In this document: positions 43,817 through 54,632 of the stretch, piece after piece
How positions within the stretch are numbered: the first letter of the stretch is position 1
Layout of the letters: the number at the start of each line of letters is the position of its first letter
Source: Paraburkholderia adhaesiva
Lineage (GTDB): Bacteria; Pseudomonadota; Gammaproteobacteria; Burkholderiales; Burkholderiaceae
Assembly (NCBI RefSeq): GCF_021390575.1
Contig: NZ_JAJEJQ010000001.1
Coordinates: forward strand, 744,001 to 808,000
Direction: 5' to 3'
DNA: 64,000 nt
The notes under the pieces: generated by a model
What the model was told of the DNA's origin: nothing
Database searches by the model: none
What the model saw: the letters and a program-made list of their open reading frames with translations, nothing else
Position numbers and translations under genes: made by a program

Positions 43817-44161
43817 ATGAGGCGTCGTATTGCAGTAGTAGGCGACACGCTGGACGGCGGCGGCGAAATTCTCGCTGGTGATCAAGGGACCGGTTTCCGC
43901 GCGCACGGTCACGTGGCCGCGCTGATTGGCAGCAAAGCATACTGCAGCGTGTGCGAGAGCACTGGCGTGATTGCAAAAGCGGGTGGTCCGCATCGCCCCG
44001 TTTATGGAGGCTCGCGGGAAATTGCGTTAGATGGCGATATCGTGTGCTGCAATTGCTCGACGCCCCGCCGTGTCGTCGCCACCCTTGCGGGCGAAACATG
44101 GCACGACGATCTCGCTGAACGCCAGGACGGAAAGGCAGTCGCGAAGCCCAAAGCGAGTTAG
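43817..44161 (+). CDS. PAAR-like domain protein (orphan T6SS spike tip)
   Basis: This 114-residue protein has AAAGGG six bases before the ATG. It starts MRRRIAVVGDTLDGGGEILA and carries AALIGSKAYCSVCESTGVIA. AGGPHRPVYGG and the Cys-rich DIVCCNCSTPR follow. These features match small PAAR/PAAR-like proteins common in Burkholderia, which cap the VgrG spike of type VI secretion systems and recruit effectors. The Cys and His residues probably bind zinc at the cone tip. No vgrG, effector or immunity gene is visible nearby; decayed DNA surrounds it. It is therefore an orphan. Confidence 0.7.
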   Translation: MRRRIAVVGDTLDGGGEILAGDQGTGFRAHGHVAALIGSKAYCSVCESTGVIAKAGGPHRPVYGGSREIALDGDIVCCNCSTPRRVVATLAGETWHDDLAERQDGKAVAKPKAS

Positions 44162-44473
44162 GCATTTTTCGCAAGTCGTGGGAAATAGACGGTATCCGGA
44201 ATTTCGTGTGTGAGGCTCGATGACGGTATCAGGCCACCAAACTCGTCGATCAGATACCACTGTCAACAGGTGACTCCATGCAGATCGCCGATTGTGTCGA
44301 ACTGCACTTTCAGGTGTCGCGCCACTGCGCTGGGTGTTCGTTTGCGTTGTTGGAGCCGTGCCAGTGTCTGTGAGAGCTCAATGCCGGAGCTTGCAGCTTC
44401 TCCGTCGGGTCTTCCTGGCGCTTCCGCCGTGAAGATCGTGAACATGGTCTGAGCCCATGGCGTCGCACGACCC
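44162..44473. other. Intergenic stretch between the PAAR gene and ureG
   Basis: This is about 310 bp with no recognised gene. A minus-strand frame (about 44268-44447) of 60 residues containing LSQTLARLQQRKRTPSAVAR has protein-like composition but no known family. No clear rho-independent terminator for the urease operon was found here. Confidence 0.4.
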
Positions 44474-45118
44474 TCATCGCGCCACGAGCAAACCCTTTTC
44501 CTCGATGAACGCAACGACCTGATCGAGGCCATCCAGGGCCTTCAGGTTGCACATCACGAACGGCCGCTCGCCGCGCATCTTCTTCGCATCCGATGCCATG
44601 ACGTCGAGGTTCGCGCCCACGAGCGGCGCGAGGTCGGTCTTGTTGATGACGAGCAGGTCCGACTTCGTGATGCCGGGGCCGCCCTTGCGCGGAATCTTCT
44701 CGCCGCCCGCGACGTCGATCACGTAGATCGTGAGATCCGAAAGCTCGGGGCTGAACGTGGCCGCGAGATTGTCGCCGCCCGATTCGATGAACACGATGTC
44801 CGCCTCGGGAAAGCGCGTGAGCATCTGGTCGACGGCTTCGAGGTTGATCGATGCGTCCTCACGAATCGCCGTGTGCGGACAGCCGCCGGTCTCGACGCCC
44901 ATGATGCGCTCGGCGGGCAGCGCGCCCGCTACGGTCAGGAGACGCTGGTCCTCCTTGGTGTAGATGTCGTTGGTGATGGCGACGAGGTCGTAGCGCTCGC
45001 GCATCGCCTTGCAGAGCATTTCGAGCAGCGTGGTCTTGCCGGAGCCAACCGGCCCGCCGACGCCGACACGCAGCGCCGGCAGCTTCTTCGTTCGCTTCTT
45101 CGTCTGTATCGTGTTCAT
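44474..45118 (-). CDS. ureG: Urease accessory GTPase UreG
   Basis: This 214-residue SIMIBI-class GTPase delivers nickel to apo-urease with UreE, UreF and UreD. The P-loop [15 protein letters not shown] is at about residues 19-33. The nickel-binding Cys-Pro-His motif is in [30 protein letters not shown] is the switch/metal region, and NKTD gives guanine specificity. Length and motifs are complete. It is the last gene of the urease operon and lies 13 bp after ureF. Confidence 0.97.
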   Translation of the reverse strand: MNTIQTKKRTKKLPALRVGVGGPVGSGKTTLLEMLCKAMRERYDLVAITNDIYTKEDQRLLTVAGALPAERIMGVETGGCPHTAIREDASINLEAVDQMLTRFPEADIVFIESGGDNLAATFSPELSDLTIYVIDVAGGEKIPRKGGPGITKSDLLVINKTDLAPLVGANLDVMASDAKKMRGERPFVMCNLKALDGLDQVVAFIEEKGLLVAR

Positions 45119-45131
45119 GTCGCTTGGGCAC

Positions 45132-45821
45132 CTAGGAGCGGAAAAGCCGCGAGTATTGCGATTCGTGCCGCGCCGAGAGAATCCCGAGTTGCGGCGCGAA
45201 TGTATTGAGTGCGTCGGGTGGCGTGGCGAGCGCGCGCGCGACAGCCTTTTCGATCAGCGGACGCAGCGCGACGATGATGCGCGCGCCCGCTAGCTGGCCG
45301 AGCGGTACCGCTTTGAGCGCCGCGGCCGTCTGGTTTTCGACCCAGCTGAACGCGTAGGCCGCAAGCGCCGATTCGGCGGCGGCGTCGTGAGTAGAGGCCG
45401 CGAACGCAAAGGCGCTGGGGTGAGCCACGGGCGACATGCGATCGAGCGTGGCGCGCCGTGCGGCGTCGCCCCATTCGAGCTGCGTGCAAAGCTGGCGCAG
45501 CGACCAGCCCATCTGTGCTGTTTCGCGTCGCAGTTCCGCCGATTCGCGGCTCGCGATGAATTGCGCGTTTGTTTCGATCAACGCTTGTGCGTCGTGTTCA
45601 TCGTGAGTGCGCCAGCGCGCCATCTGATGAGCCACGAACGGCAGTTCGCCCGGCGCGAGCACGGTCGCGAGTCCGCTTTCGATCCAGCGCGCGCAGTCGT
45701 CGGCGTTCGTGACCAGTTGGGCGTCGATGGCCGCTTCGAGCCCCTGCGAATAGCTGAATGCGCCGACCGGCAGCGCCGGCGAGGCGAGATGCAGCAGCGC
45801 GGTGAGTTCAGCGATGTGCAT
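45132..45821 (-). CDS. ureF: Urease accessory protein UreF
   Basis: This is a 229-residue protein from the ATG at 45821. The open frame extends further upstream but that part is a frame shadow of the His-rich ureE tail. It begins [20 protein letters not shown], followed by [11 protein letters not shown], the standard UreF start. The helical core ends with [18 protein letters not shown], the conserved C-terminal segment with the Arg needed for UreG regulation. UreF forms a complex with UreD and UreG on apo-urease and gates GTP hydrolysis. It overlaps ureE by 14 bp, indicating translational coupling. Confidence 0.95.
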   Translation of the reverse strand: MHIAELTALLHLASPALPVGAFSYSQGLEAAIDAQLVTNADDCARWIESGLATVLAPGELPFVAHQMARWRTHDEHDAQALIETNAQFIASRESAELRRETAQMGWSLRQLCTQLEWGDAARRATLDRMSPVAHPSAFAFAASTHDAAAESALAAYAFSWVENQTAAALKAVPLGQLAGARIIVALRPLIEKAVARALATPPDALNTFAPQLGILSARHESQYSRLFRS

Positions 45822-46383
45822 GGCCGTGGCCGTGATCGTGGTTGTGGCCATGTTCGTGCGGATGCTCGTGGCCGTGATGCTCGTCGAAGACGCGCTGCGC
45901 CAGTGCGTAGTCGTCCGCGTAGGTGTCGTCGTGGCCGTGTCTGTGCCCGCCGCCGTAGGCGCCCGTTTCGGGCTGAAACGGCAGCGTCGCATGCTCCACC
46001 TGAACGCCGAGGCGCTTGAGCATGTCTTCGAGCACGGGGTCCGCTTCGAGCTTGAGTTCGTCCGTGCCCACCTCGACCGGCGTGTGCCGGTTGCCGAGGT
46101 GATACGCGGCCCGTGTGAGCGTGATGGGCTCGCTCGCGCGCACGAGCAGCACGCTTTGCGCGGCGGCGATCACGCGCACGAGGCCGCCGTCGTCGGCGAC
46201 CAGCATGTCGCCGTCGCGCAGCACCGTGCCGCGCGGCAGCACGACGCCCACGTCTTCGCCCGTATCGAGCGTAGCCGCGAAGCGGCTCTTGCAGCGCGCC
46301 TCAAAGGGCAGCGTGAGCGTCGGCGCACGCCGGATCAGCACCGCTGCGAGCTTCGTGTTGAGTCGTTTGTCGATCGTGCGCAT
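45808..46383 (-). CDS. ureE: Urease nickel metallochaperone UreE
   Basis: This 191-residue protein starts [20 protein letters not shown]. The N-terminal peptide-binding domain is followed by the metal-binding domain with [15 protein letters not shown], in which the second His is the dimer-interface nickel ligand. The C-terminus is very His-rich ([27 protein letters not shown]) and can store several nickel ions. UreE delivers Ni(II) to UreG. It lies between ureC and ureF. Confidence 0.96.
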   Translation of the reverse strand: MRTIDKRLNTKLAAVLIRRAPTLTLPFEARCKSRFAATLDTGEDVGVVLPRGTVLRDGDMLVADDGGLVRVIAAAQSVLLVRASEPITLTRAAYHLGNRHTPVEVGTDELKLEADPVLEDMLKRLGVQVEHATLPFQPETGAYGGGHRHGHDDTYADDYALAQRVFDEHHGHEHPHEHGHNHDHGHGHAHR

Positions 46384-46413
46384 GTCAGTACTCGCCGGGC
46401 CCGGAGCTTCAAC

Positions 46414-48120
<1,707 letters not shown>

Positions 48121-48158
48121 ATCGGATTCCTGATGAATGTGGGGCGCGTCGTCGGCGC

Positions 48159-48464
48159 TCAGAGCGGGCCCATGATCTTGCCGTTGAAGCCGTAGACGGC
48201 ACGATCGCCCGCGAGTGCGACCAGTTCGACGGTGCGCTCCTGGCCGGGCTCGAAGCGCACGGCCGTGCCCGCCGCGATGTTCAGGCGGAAGCCGCGCGCG
48301 GCGTCGCGGTCGAACGCCAGCGCTTCGTTGACTTCGTGGAAGTGGTAGTGCGATCCGACCTGCACCGGACGATCACCCTTATTGGCCACCGTCACAGTGA
48401 CGGTCGGGCGGCCCGCGTTCAGTTCGATTTCACCGTCTTCGATCAGCATTTCGCCGGGGATCAT
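48159..48464 (-). CDS. ureB: Urease beta subunit
   Basis: This 101-residue subunit starts [16 protein letters not shown], the family-standard start; an in-frame ATG four codons upstream is possible. It contains [18 protein letters not shown] and [16 protein letters not shown], both typical. The C-terminus YGFNGKIMG is conserved. It packs between UreA and UreC. It is 38 bp before ureC and 20 bp after ureA. Confidence 0.97.
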   Translation of the reverse strand: MIPGEMLIEDGEIELNAGRPTVTVTVANKGDRPVQVGSHYHFHEVNEALAFDRDAARGFRLNIAAGTAVRFEPGQERTVELVALAGDRAVYGFNGKIMGPL

Positions 48465-48484
48465 GCGCGGCCCCATTCACAGGT

Positions 48485-48787
48485 TCACGGAATCGGATGA
48501 TGGACGGTGACGAGCTTCGTGCCGTCCGGGAAGGTTGCTTCGACCTGGATGTCGGGGATCATCTCCGGCACGCCCTCCATCACATCCTCGCGCGTGAGCA
48601 GCGTGGTGCCGTAGTGCATGACCTCGGCGACTGTCTTGCCGTCGCGGGCCGCTTCCATGAGCGCGGCGCTGATGAACGCGACCGCCTCCGGATAGTTGAG
48701 CTTGAGGCCGCGTGCCCGGCGCCTTTCGGCAAGCAGCGCGGCGGTGAAGATCAGAAGCTTGTCTTTTTCGCGTGGCGTGAGCTTCAT
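48485..48787 (-). CDS. ureA: Urease gamma subunit
   Basis: This 100-residue protein starts [20 protein letters not shown], the canonical start; the open frame upstream of this ATG is non-coding. It contains [20 protein letters not shown] and the C-terminal [20 protein letters not shown]. It is the smallest urease subunit and is complete. A 242-bp gap with no visible gene separates it from ureD. Confidence 0.97.
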   Translation of the reverse strand: MKLTPREKDKLLIFTAALLAERRRARGLKLNYPEAVAFISAALMEAARDGKTVAEVMHYGTTLLTREDVMEGVPEMIPDIQVEATFPDGTKLVTVHHPIP

Positions 48788-49029
48788 TGTTCGGAGTCGG
48801 TTGGGACGGGCGGCGCGCAAATTTGCGCCGCGCCGCAGCGTAAAAGAGCCCGGTTGCGGTCGCTTTGCAGCACGCGAACCCTCAGCAAGGCCCATGCCAG
48901 TGATGGGGACAGCCTGGATGCACCATCTTCATGATGTCGATGCACCACAATGCACCGCGATGGCGTTGCTGCGCCGCGATGCGGTGCGTGAGGATTCCGT
49001 GATGGTGCGTGCGCTGCGGATCAGGTGGA

Positions 49030-49938
49030 TCAGGTGGTCCAGAGGCGCAGCGGCGTGGCGTCGACGCCGTGGATTGTGTGACGCAATGCCGTCCAGCAGC
49101 GCGTGAGCGTTTGTTGCAACGGCTCCATCGATCGCGCGAGCACGCGCACTAGCAGGACGCCGGGGCAGACGCAGGTCACGCCGCCGCGCAGCGCGTCGCC
49201 AAACGGTAGCGAGGCGGCGAGTTGCTGCGCGAGCGCGTCGTCGCAGGCGGGGCTCACAGCCCACAGCACGCCAAACGCCGGATAGCCCGCGAGGCCTTGC
49301 GGTGCATCGCGCAACGGATCGTCGGCGTCGAGCAGCGTGCGTTCGAACCAGAGCAGATCGGCAGGCTCGTCGTGGTTCTGCGCGGCTCGCTCGACGCGTG
49401 TCAGCGAGCGCAGCATGCCCGCCGACCAGCGTTCGCCTGCGGCCTGGCGTCCCAACTGCACGGCGTCCCAGCCGATGGCCGTCGCGTTCGCGCCAAGCGT
49501 CAGCGAGAACTCCAGCTCGGCGTGGGCGTGATCGAAGATCAGGTTGTTTTGCGGCAGCCAGTCGAGCTTCGCGCCGTCGCCGAGGTGGAGCGCAATGCGC
49601 TGGCGCGCCACGCGTCCGTTCGACTTGTACCATTTCGTCGCGCCGGGCGTGGTCAGTACGGCGTGCGCGTGGTCGCCGACGCTCACGTCGATGTCGAGCC
49701 TGTCGCCGCCTGCAATCCCCGCGGGTGGATGCACGATCACCGCATGGCAGATCGCATCGCCTTCGGGATAGAGCGGCCGTTGAACGCGCAGCGGCCCCAC
49801 GTGACGCCGATGTGCGAGCACCGTGCGCGCGCCTTGACGTTCGAAGCCAAGTTCGAGGCGCGCCGGCCATTCCTGCGCGGTGGCGCAACGAGACTGGAGA
49901 GCCGCGGCAAGCGCGGCGTGGTCTTCGTGAAGCGACAT
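49030..49938 (-). CDS. ureD: Urease accessory protein UreD
   Basis: This is a 302-residue protein from ATG 49938 (MSLHEDH), chosen because Burkholderia homologues begin MSxHE. A GTG at 49989 with GAGGA upstream is an alternative that adds 17 residues. Core motifs are [48 protein letters not shown] and [10 protein letters not shown], all diagnostic. UreD is the scaffold that binds apo-urease and UreF/UreG. It follows urtE by 67 bp. Confidence 0.95.
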   Translation of the reverse strand: MSLHEDHAALAAALQSRCATAQEWPARLELGFERQGARTVLAHRRHVGPLRVQRPLYPEGDAICHAVIVHPPAGIAGGDRLDIDVSVGDHAHAVLTTPGATKWYKSNGRVARQRIALHLGDGAKLDWLPQNNLIFDHAHAELEFSLTLGANATAIGWDAVQLGRQAAGERWSAGMLRSLTRVERAAQNHDEPADLLWFERTLLDADDPLRDAPQGLAGYPAFGVLWAVSPACDDALAQQLAASLPFGDALRGGVTCVCPGVLLVRVLARSMEPLQQTLTRCWTALRHTIHGVDATPLRLWTT

Positions 49939-50005
49939 GCTGGGGACAGGAGGGGGGCAGGTGGCGTCGAGGATAGCACGCGCGTTCACGCCGGATGATC
50001 CTCGT

Positions 50006-50701
50006 TCAAACCGCGATCAGGGCGCGTACGCCATCGGCGTCCATATTCGCGCCATCGCCGCCCGCGACGATTTCTCCGCGGCTCATGACCCAGTAGTGGT
50101 CCGCGATGGCCTTCGCGAAATCGTAGTACTGCTCGACGAGCAGCACCGTCATGTGCATCTCCTCGACCAACGCACGCAATGTTCGCCCGATGTCCTGAAT
50201 GATCGAAGGCTGGATGCCCTCGGTGGGCTCGTCGAGAATCAGCAGTTGCGGCTCGCTCATCAGCGCGCGGCCAATCGCAAGCTGCTGCTGCTGGCCGCCG
50301 GAGAGATCGCCGCCGCGCCGCGCCCTCATGTCCTTGAGCACGGGAAAGAGCGTGTAGATGTGATCGGGAACGCGCGCGGGCGCGCGCTTTTTGCTCGCGG
50401 CGCCAACCAGCAGATTCTCCTCGACGGTAAGCCGCCCGAAGATGTCGCGGCCCTGCGGCACATAGGCAAGGCCATTGGCGACACGCGACCACGTCGGCAG
50501 TTTCGTGAGGACCCGGTCGTTCCACGCGATCGAGCCGCTTTTCGCGGGCACGATGCCCATCAGGCAGCGCAGCAACGTGGTCTTGCCCACGCCATTGCGC
50601 CCGAGCAGCACGGTGAGCTTGCCCTCCGGTACGGTCATCGAGACATCGCGCAGGATGTGGCTGCCGCCGTAGTACTGGTTCAACGATTCAATTGTCAGCA
50701 T
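50006..50701 (-). CDS. urtE: Urea ABC transporter ATPase UrtE
   Basis: This 231-residue LivF-type ATPase starts [20 protein letters not shown]. Walker A is GRNGVGKTT, the signature is [15 protein letters not shown] and Walker B is [14 protein letters not shown], with the H-loop replaced by the usual VEQYYDFA of this family. The TEGIQPS wording distinguishes UrtE from generic LivF. It energises urea import with UrtD. Confidence 0.95.
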   Translation of the reverse strand: MLTIESLNQYYGGSHILRDVSMTVPEGKLTVLLGRNGVGKTTLLRCLMGIVPAKSGSIAWNDRVLTKLPTWSRVANGLAYVPQGRDIFGRLTVEENLLVGAASKKRAPARVPDHIYTLFPVLKDMRARRGGDLSGGQQQQLAIGRALMSEPQLLILDEPTEGIQPSIIQDIGRTLRALVEEMHMTVLLVEQYYDFAKAIADHYWVMSRGEIVAGGDGANMDADGVRALIAV

Positions 50702-50722
50702 GTCGATGCCTGTCGTGTACGC

Positions 50723-50751
50723 GGGGTGGACTCGGGGTGGACTCGGGGTGT
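50723..50751. repeat. Short direct repeat in the urtD-urtE spacer
   Basis: GGGGTGGACTC occurs twice in tandem and is followed by a partial third copy (GGGGTG). It lies in the 54-bp gap between urtD and urtE. No function is evident. Confidence 0.5.
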
Positions 50752-50755
50752 ACTG

Positions 50756-51628
50756 TCACCGGCCAAGATACGATTCGATCACCGCCTCTTCGCGCTTCAC
50801 ATCTTCGAGCGTGCCATCGGCAAGCACGCTGCCTTCTGCCATCACGGTCACGCGGCCGGTTGCGCCCGCCAGTGCCGCGACGAATTCCATGTCGTGCTCG
50901 ACCACCATCATCGAGCAGCTGCCGCGCAGGCGGTTCAGCAGGGCGGCGAGTTCCATCGTCTCGTCGTCGGTCATGCCCGCGGCGGGCTCGTCGAGCAGCA
51001 GGAGCGCCGGGCGCTGCATCAGCAGCATGCCGATTTCGAGCCGCTGCTTCTGGCCGTGCGAAAGTTCGCCTGCGAGCCGACGCGCGTCGCTTTCCAGACG
51101 GATCACTTCGAGCGTCTCTTCGATCTTCGCCTGCGCCTCGCGGTCGAGCCTCGCGCGCAGCGTGGCGAACCAGCCCTTGTCGGCCTTCATGGCAAGTTCG
51201 AGGTTCTCCCACACGGGATGCTGCTCGAACACGGTCGGTTTCTGGAACTTGCGCCCGATGCCCGCGCGCGCGATGGCTGGTTCGTTCATGCGCGTGAGGT
51301 CGAGCGTCTGGCCGAGAAATACCTTGCCCGAGTCGGGCTCGGTCTTGCCGGTGATGACGTCCATCATCGTCGTCTTGCCCGCGCCGTTCGGGCCGATCAC
51401 GCAGCGCAGTTCGCCTACGTCGATCGAGAGCGTGAGCTTGTTGAGCGCGCGAAAGCCATCGAAGCTCACCGTCACGTCCTCCAGATAGAGGATCGTGCCG
51501 TGCGATGTGTCGATCACGCCCGGCTCGACGACGTGGCCCATTTTCGCCACGCCGGAGAGCGTCGGCCGGTCGAAGTCGTCGGATGAATCGGCGTTGAGCG
51601 GGGCGCTTGGTTGGGCGTTTGCGTTCAT
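50756..51628 (-). CDS. urtD: Urea ABC transporter ATPase UrtD
   Basis: This 290-residue LivG-type ATPase runs from ATG 51628. The start overlaps the urtC stop by 4 bp (ATGA), so the longer open frame upstream is rejected. A Ser/Asp-rich leader of about 45 residues precedes the ABC core. Walker A is GPNGAGKTTMMD. The signature reads LSHGQKQRLEIG, with His in place of the second Ser/Gly of the usual LSGGQ, a known UrtD variant. Walker B is LLLLDEPAAGMTDDET and EHDMEFV carries the H-loop His. Confidence 0.95.
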   Translation of the reverse strand: MNANAQPSAPLNADSSDDFDRPTLSGVAKMGHVVEPGVIDTSHGTILYLEDVTVSFDGFRALNKLTLSIDVGELRCVIGPNGAGKTTMMDVITGKTEPDSGKVFLGQTLDLTRMNEPAIARAGIGRKFQKPTVFEQHPVWENLELAMKADKGWFATLRARLDREAQAKIEETLEVIRLESDARRLAGELSHGQKQRLEIGMLLMQRPALLLLDEPAAGMTDDETMELAALLNRLRGSCSMMVVEHDMEFVAALAGATGRVTVMAEGSVLADGTLEDVKREEAVIESYLGR

Positions 51629-52809
51629 TCGCGCTTCTCTCGCTTCGTGACGAGTTCGATGAGGCCCATGATGCCGCCCGGCAGCAACAGCGGCACGAGC
51701 ACGAAGATGAGGCCGAGGAAGAAGAGCCAGTACTCCGCGAAATACGCGGTGAAAAAGCTCTTCGCACCGTTCACGGCGAACGCGCCGATGATGGGGCCGA
51801 TCAGCGTGCCGCGTCCGCCCACGGCCACCCAGATCGCCATTTCGATCGAGTTGCCCGGCGACATCTCGCTCGGGTTGATGATGCCGACCTGCGGCACATA
51901 GAGTGCGCCCGCGATGCCGCACAGGATCGCCGAGACGGTCCACACGAACAGCTTGTAGCCGAGCGGGCTGTAGCCGAGAAACATGAGCCGCGTTTCGCCG
52001 TCGCGCACGGCGGTGACGACGCGGCCGAGCTTCGACGTGACGATCGCGCGCGCCGCGAGAAACGCGAGCACGAGCGTGGCGAAGGTCATGAGAAAGAGCA
52101 CGGTGCGCGTGCCTGGGTGCGTGATCGGAAATCCGGCAATGCGCTTGAAATCGGTGAACCCGTTATTGCCGCCGAAGCCCGTTTCGTTGCGATAGAAGAG
52201 CAGCATCGCGGCGAACGTCATGGCTTGCGTGATGATCGAGAGATACACGCCCTTCACGCGCGAGCGGAACGTGAAGAAGCCGAACACCCACGCGAGCACC
52301 GCGGGCAAGAGCACGACGAGCGTGAGCGCGTAGGCGAGATGCTGCGTGCCGTGCCAGTACCACGGCAGTTGATGCCAGTCGAGGAACACCATGAAGTCGG
52401 GCAGGTCGCTGCCGTACTTGCCCTCATGGCCGATCTCGCGCATCAGGTACATGCCGATCGCGTAGCCGCCCAGCGCGAAGAAGAGGCCGTGGCCGAGACT
52501 CAGGATGCCGCAGTAGCCCCACACGAGATCGAGCGCGAGCGCCGCAATTGCATAGCACATCAGCTTGCCGGCGAGCGTCAATGCGTAGGCAGAGAGATGG
52601 AACGCGCTCGACTGCGGCAGCACGAGCGCGCACAGCGGCACGCCCGCGCCGATGGCGAGAATCAGCGCGATCAGTGCGTACCAGGCGCGCCGTGTGAGCA
52701 GCGGCGCACGCGCGGGCAGGCCGAGCGCGAAGGTTTCGGGGCCGTCGCCGCTGGGCGGCGCGGGCGGACCATACGTGGTGCGCGGGGGCGTCGAGGTGAT
52801 GGTGGTCAT
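51625..52809 (-). CDS. urtC: Urea ABC transporter permease UrtC
   Basis: This 394-residue LivM-type permease has a 37-residue polar N-terminus followed by about eight to ten membrane helices. Characteristic pieces include LDLVWGYCGILSLGHGLFFA, FFTFRSRVKGVYLSIITQA and AVGGRGTLIGPIIGAFAVNG. The position between urtB and urtD, and the long periplasmic loop with LDWHQLPWYWHG, are typical of UrtC. It is translationally coupled to urtD. Confidence 0.95.
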   Translation of the reverse strand: MTTITSTPPRTTYGPPAPPSGDGPETFALGLPARAPLLTRRAWYALIALILAIGAGVPLCALVLPQSSAFHLSAYALTLAGKLMCYAIAALALDLVWGYCGILSLGHGLFFALGGYAIGMYLMREIGHEGKYGSDLPDFMVFLDWHQLPWYWHGTQHLAYALTLVVLLPAVLAWVFGFFTFRSRVKGVYLSIITQAMTFAAMLLFYRNETGFGGNNGFTDFKRIAGFPITHPGTRTVLFLMTFATLVLAFLAARAIVTSKLGRVVTAVRDGETRLMFLGYSPLGYKLFVWTVSAILCGIAGALYVPQVGIINPSEMSPGNSIEMAIWVAVGGRGTLIGPIIGAFAVNGAKSFFTAYFAEYWLFFLGLIFVLVPLLLPGGIMGLIELVTKREKRE

Positions 52810-52860
52810 GTCAGTACTCGCCGGGCCACGACCGAAGGGCGCATGGGGGTCGTTTCATTT

Positions 52861-54498
52861 TTATGCCTCAGCGCTACGGCCCTTCAGGGCAAAGAGCCCC
52901 TGCGGACGCTTCTGGATGAACAGCACGATCAGCACGAGCACGGCGATCTTGGCGAGGACCGCGCCCCAGAACGGCTCGATTGCCTTGCTGACGAGCCCGA
53001 GACCGAAGCCGCCGATAACAGTGCCCGCGATCTGGCCGACGCCGCCCAGCACGACGGCCATGAACGAATCGATGATGTAGTTCTGGCCGAGATCGGGGCC
53101 GACATTGCCGATCTGCGAGAGCGCGCAGCCGCCGAGGCCCGCGACGCCCGCACCGAACGCGAACGCCCAGGCATCGACGCGCGCGGTCCGCACGCCGACG
53201 CACGCGGCCATGCGGCGGTTCTGCGTGACGGCGCGCACGAAGAGGCCCAGGCGCGTCTTCGTGAGCACGGCCCACGCGATGCCCACGACGATCAGCGAGA
53301 ACGCCAGGATCGCGAGGCGGTTGTACGGGAGGATGAGGTTGGGCATGACGGTGAGTCCGCCGCTCATCCACGCGGGGTTTTCGACTTGCACGTTCTGCGC
53401 GCCGAAGATCGTCCGCGTGACCTGAATGAGGATCAGGCTGATGCCGAACGTGGTGAGCAGGGTTTCGAGCGGGCGTCCATAGAGATGGCGGATCACGAGC
53501 CGCTCGATGATGGCGCCCACGAGCGCGGCGGCAACGAACGAGGCGGGAACCGCGAACAGCGGATACCAGTTGAACGCGCCCGGCGCGTAGTGCTGCACGA
53601 GCGTCTGCACGACATACGTCGCGTACGCACCGATCATCAGAAACTCACCGTGCGCCATGTTGATGACGCCGATGAGGCCATATGTGATCGCGAGCCCGAG
53701 CGCGGCGAGCAGCAGCACGCTGCCGAGCGAGAGCCCGGCGAACAGCGTGCCCGCGATGGCGCTGCGGCGCTGGATCGCGTCGAGTGCGGCGATGCCTTCC
53801 TGGGCGGCGGCGCGCACCTGCGCATCGGGTTCGGCCCACGCGCCCGTTGAAGTCTTCGCGACGAGCGGGCGGAGCAGTTCGTACATGTCGAGGTCGTGCC
53901 GCGACGCGACGAGCTTCGCGGCTTCGCGGCGCGCGGCCGCGTCGGGGTCGTGCAGCGCGCTCATCGCCCAGAGGACGTCGAGGCGGCGCTTGAGCGCCGG
54001 GTCGGTTTCCTTCGCGCGCGCGGCGTCGATCATCGGCTTCATCGCCGGGTCTGGATTCTTCAACAGTCCTGCGATGGCCGCGCGACGCGTTTCGATATCG
54101 GGCGATGCGAGTTGCAGGCCGGACACCGCGCCCGCCACTTTCGAGCGCAGCAGGTTGTTGAGCGTGACAGGCTGCGCGTTGCCCGCGACTTCGGCGGAGA
54201 CGGGCTTGCCGGTGATCGCGTCGCGTGCGCTTTGTGCATCCGCGCCGTCCTGCACGAGCACAACGCCTGAATCGGTCGCCGTGACGTTGTTGTCGGAGAG
54301 CGCCTTGAGGAACGCGAGCGAGGCGGCGTCGTGCGCCGCGATGAGTCTGTCGATGGCCGCGGACTTCGCGTCGAAGTCGTCGCCGCCGAGCGGTGTCACG
54401 TCGGCGGCGTCGAGTGCGTGCGCGCTTTGGCACAGCATGGCGAACAGCACCGGCAACAGCGCGCAAGCTCGGGCCAACCTCTGGAGAGAGTGCACCAT
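52861..54498 (-). CDS. urtB: Urea ABC transporter permease UrtB
   Basis: This 545-residue protein has a signal peptide (LLPVLFAMLCQSAHA) and an N-terminal periplasmic domain of about 220 residues that is characteristic of long UrtB proteins. A LivH-type permease follows, with YGLIGVINMAHGEFLMIGAY, RPLETLLTTFGISLILIQ, VRAVTQNRRMAACVGVRT and VVLGGVGQIAGTVIGGF. The extra domain's role is unknown. It pairs with UrtC in the inner membrane. Confidence 0.95.
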   Translation of the reverse strand: MVHSLQRLARACALLPVLFAMLCQSAHALDAADVTPLGGDDFDAKSAAIDRLIAAHDAASLAFLKALSDNNVTATDSGVVLVQDGADAQSARDAITGKPVSAEVAGNAQPVTLNNLLRSKVAGAVSGLQLASPDIETRRAAIAGLLKNPDPAMKPMIDAARAKETDPALKRRLDVLWAMSALHDPDAAARREAAKLVASRHDLDMYELLRPLVAKTSTGAWAEPDAQVRAAAQEGIAALDAIQRRSAIAGTLFAGLSLGSVLLLAALGLAITYGLIGVINMAHGEFLMIGAYATYVVQTLVQHYAPGAFNWYPLFAVPASFVAAALVGAIIERLVIRHLYGRPLETLLTTFGISLILIQVTRTIFGAQNVQVENPAWMSGGLTVMPNLILPYNRLAILAFSLIVVGIAWAVLTKTRLGLFVRAVTQNRRMAACVGVRTARVDAWAFAFGAGVAGLGGCALSQIGNVGPDLGQNYIIDSFMAVVLGGVGQIAGTVIGGFGLGLVSKAIEPFWGAVLAKIAVLVLIVLFIQKRPQGLFALKGRSAEA

Positions 54499-54632
54499 GG
54501 TCGCTCTTTATCGAAGGGGGAGCCGCCGCGTAATGCCGCGCGGCGGCAGGTCTGGCCTGGACTGGCCCGGTGTGACTCAAGCGCCACGCACCGCGCCCAC
54601 GAGGCGCGCGGCGCGAGCGTTGCGTCAATGGG

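Noticed and set aside
43369-43848. Minus-strand open frame of 159 codons before the PAAR gene
   Set aside because: It has some protein-like composition but no motif, no clear ribosome-binding site, and it overlaps the PAAR start on the opposite strand. I could not support a gene.
49222-53850. Long plus-strand open frames across ureD and the urt genes (up to about 750 codons)
   Set aside because: They are antisense to intact, recognisable ureD and urt genes. Their composition (Arg, His and Ala rich) is typical of shadows in GC-rich genomes.
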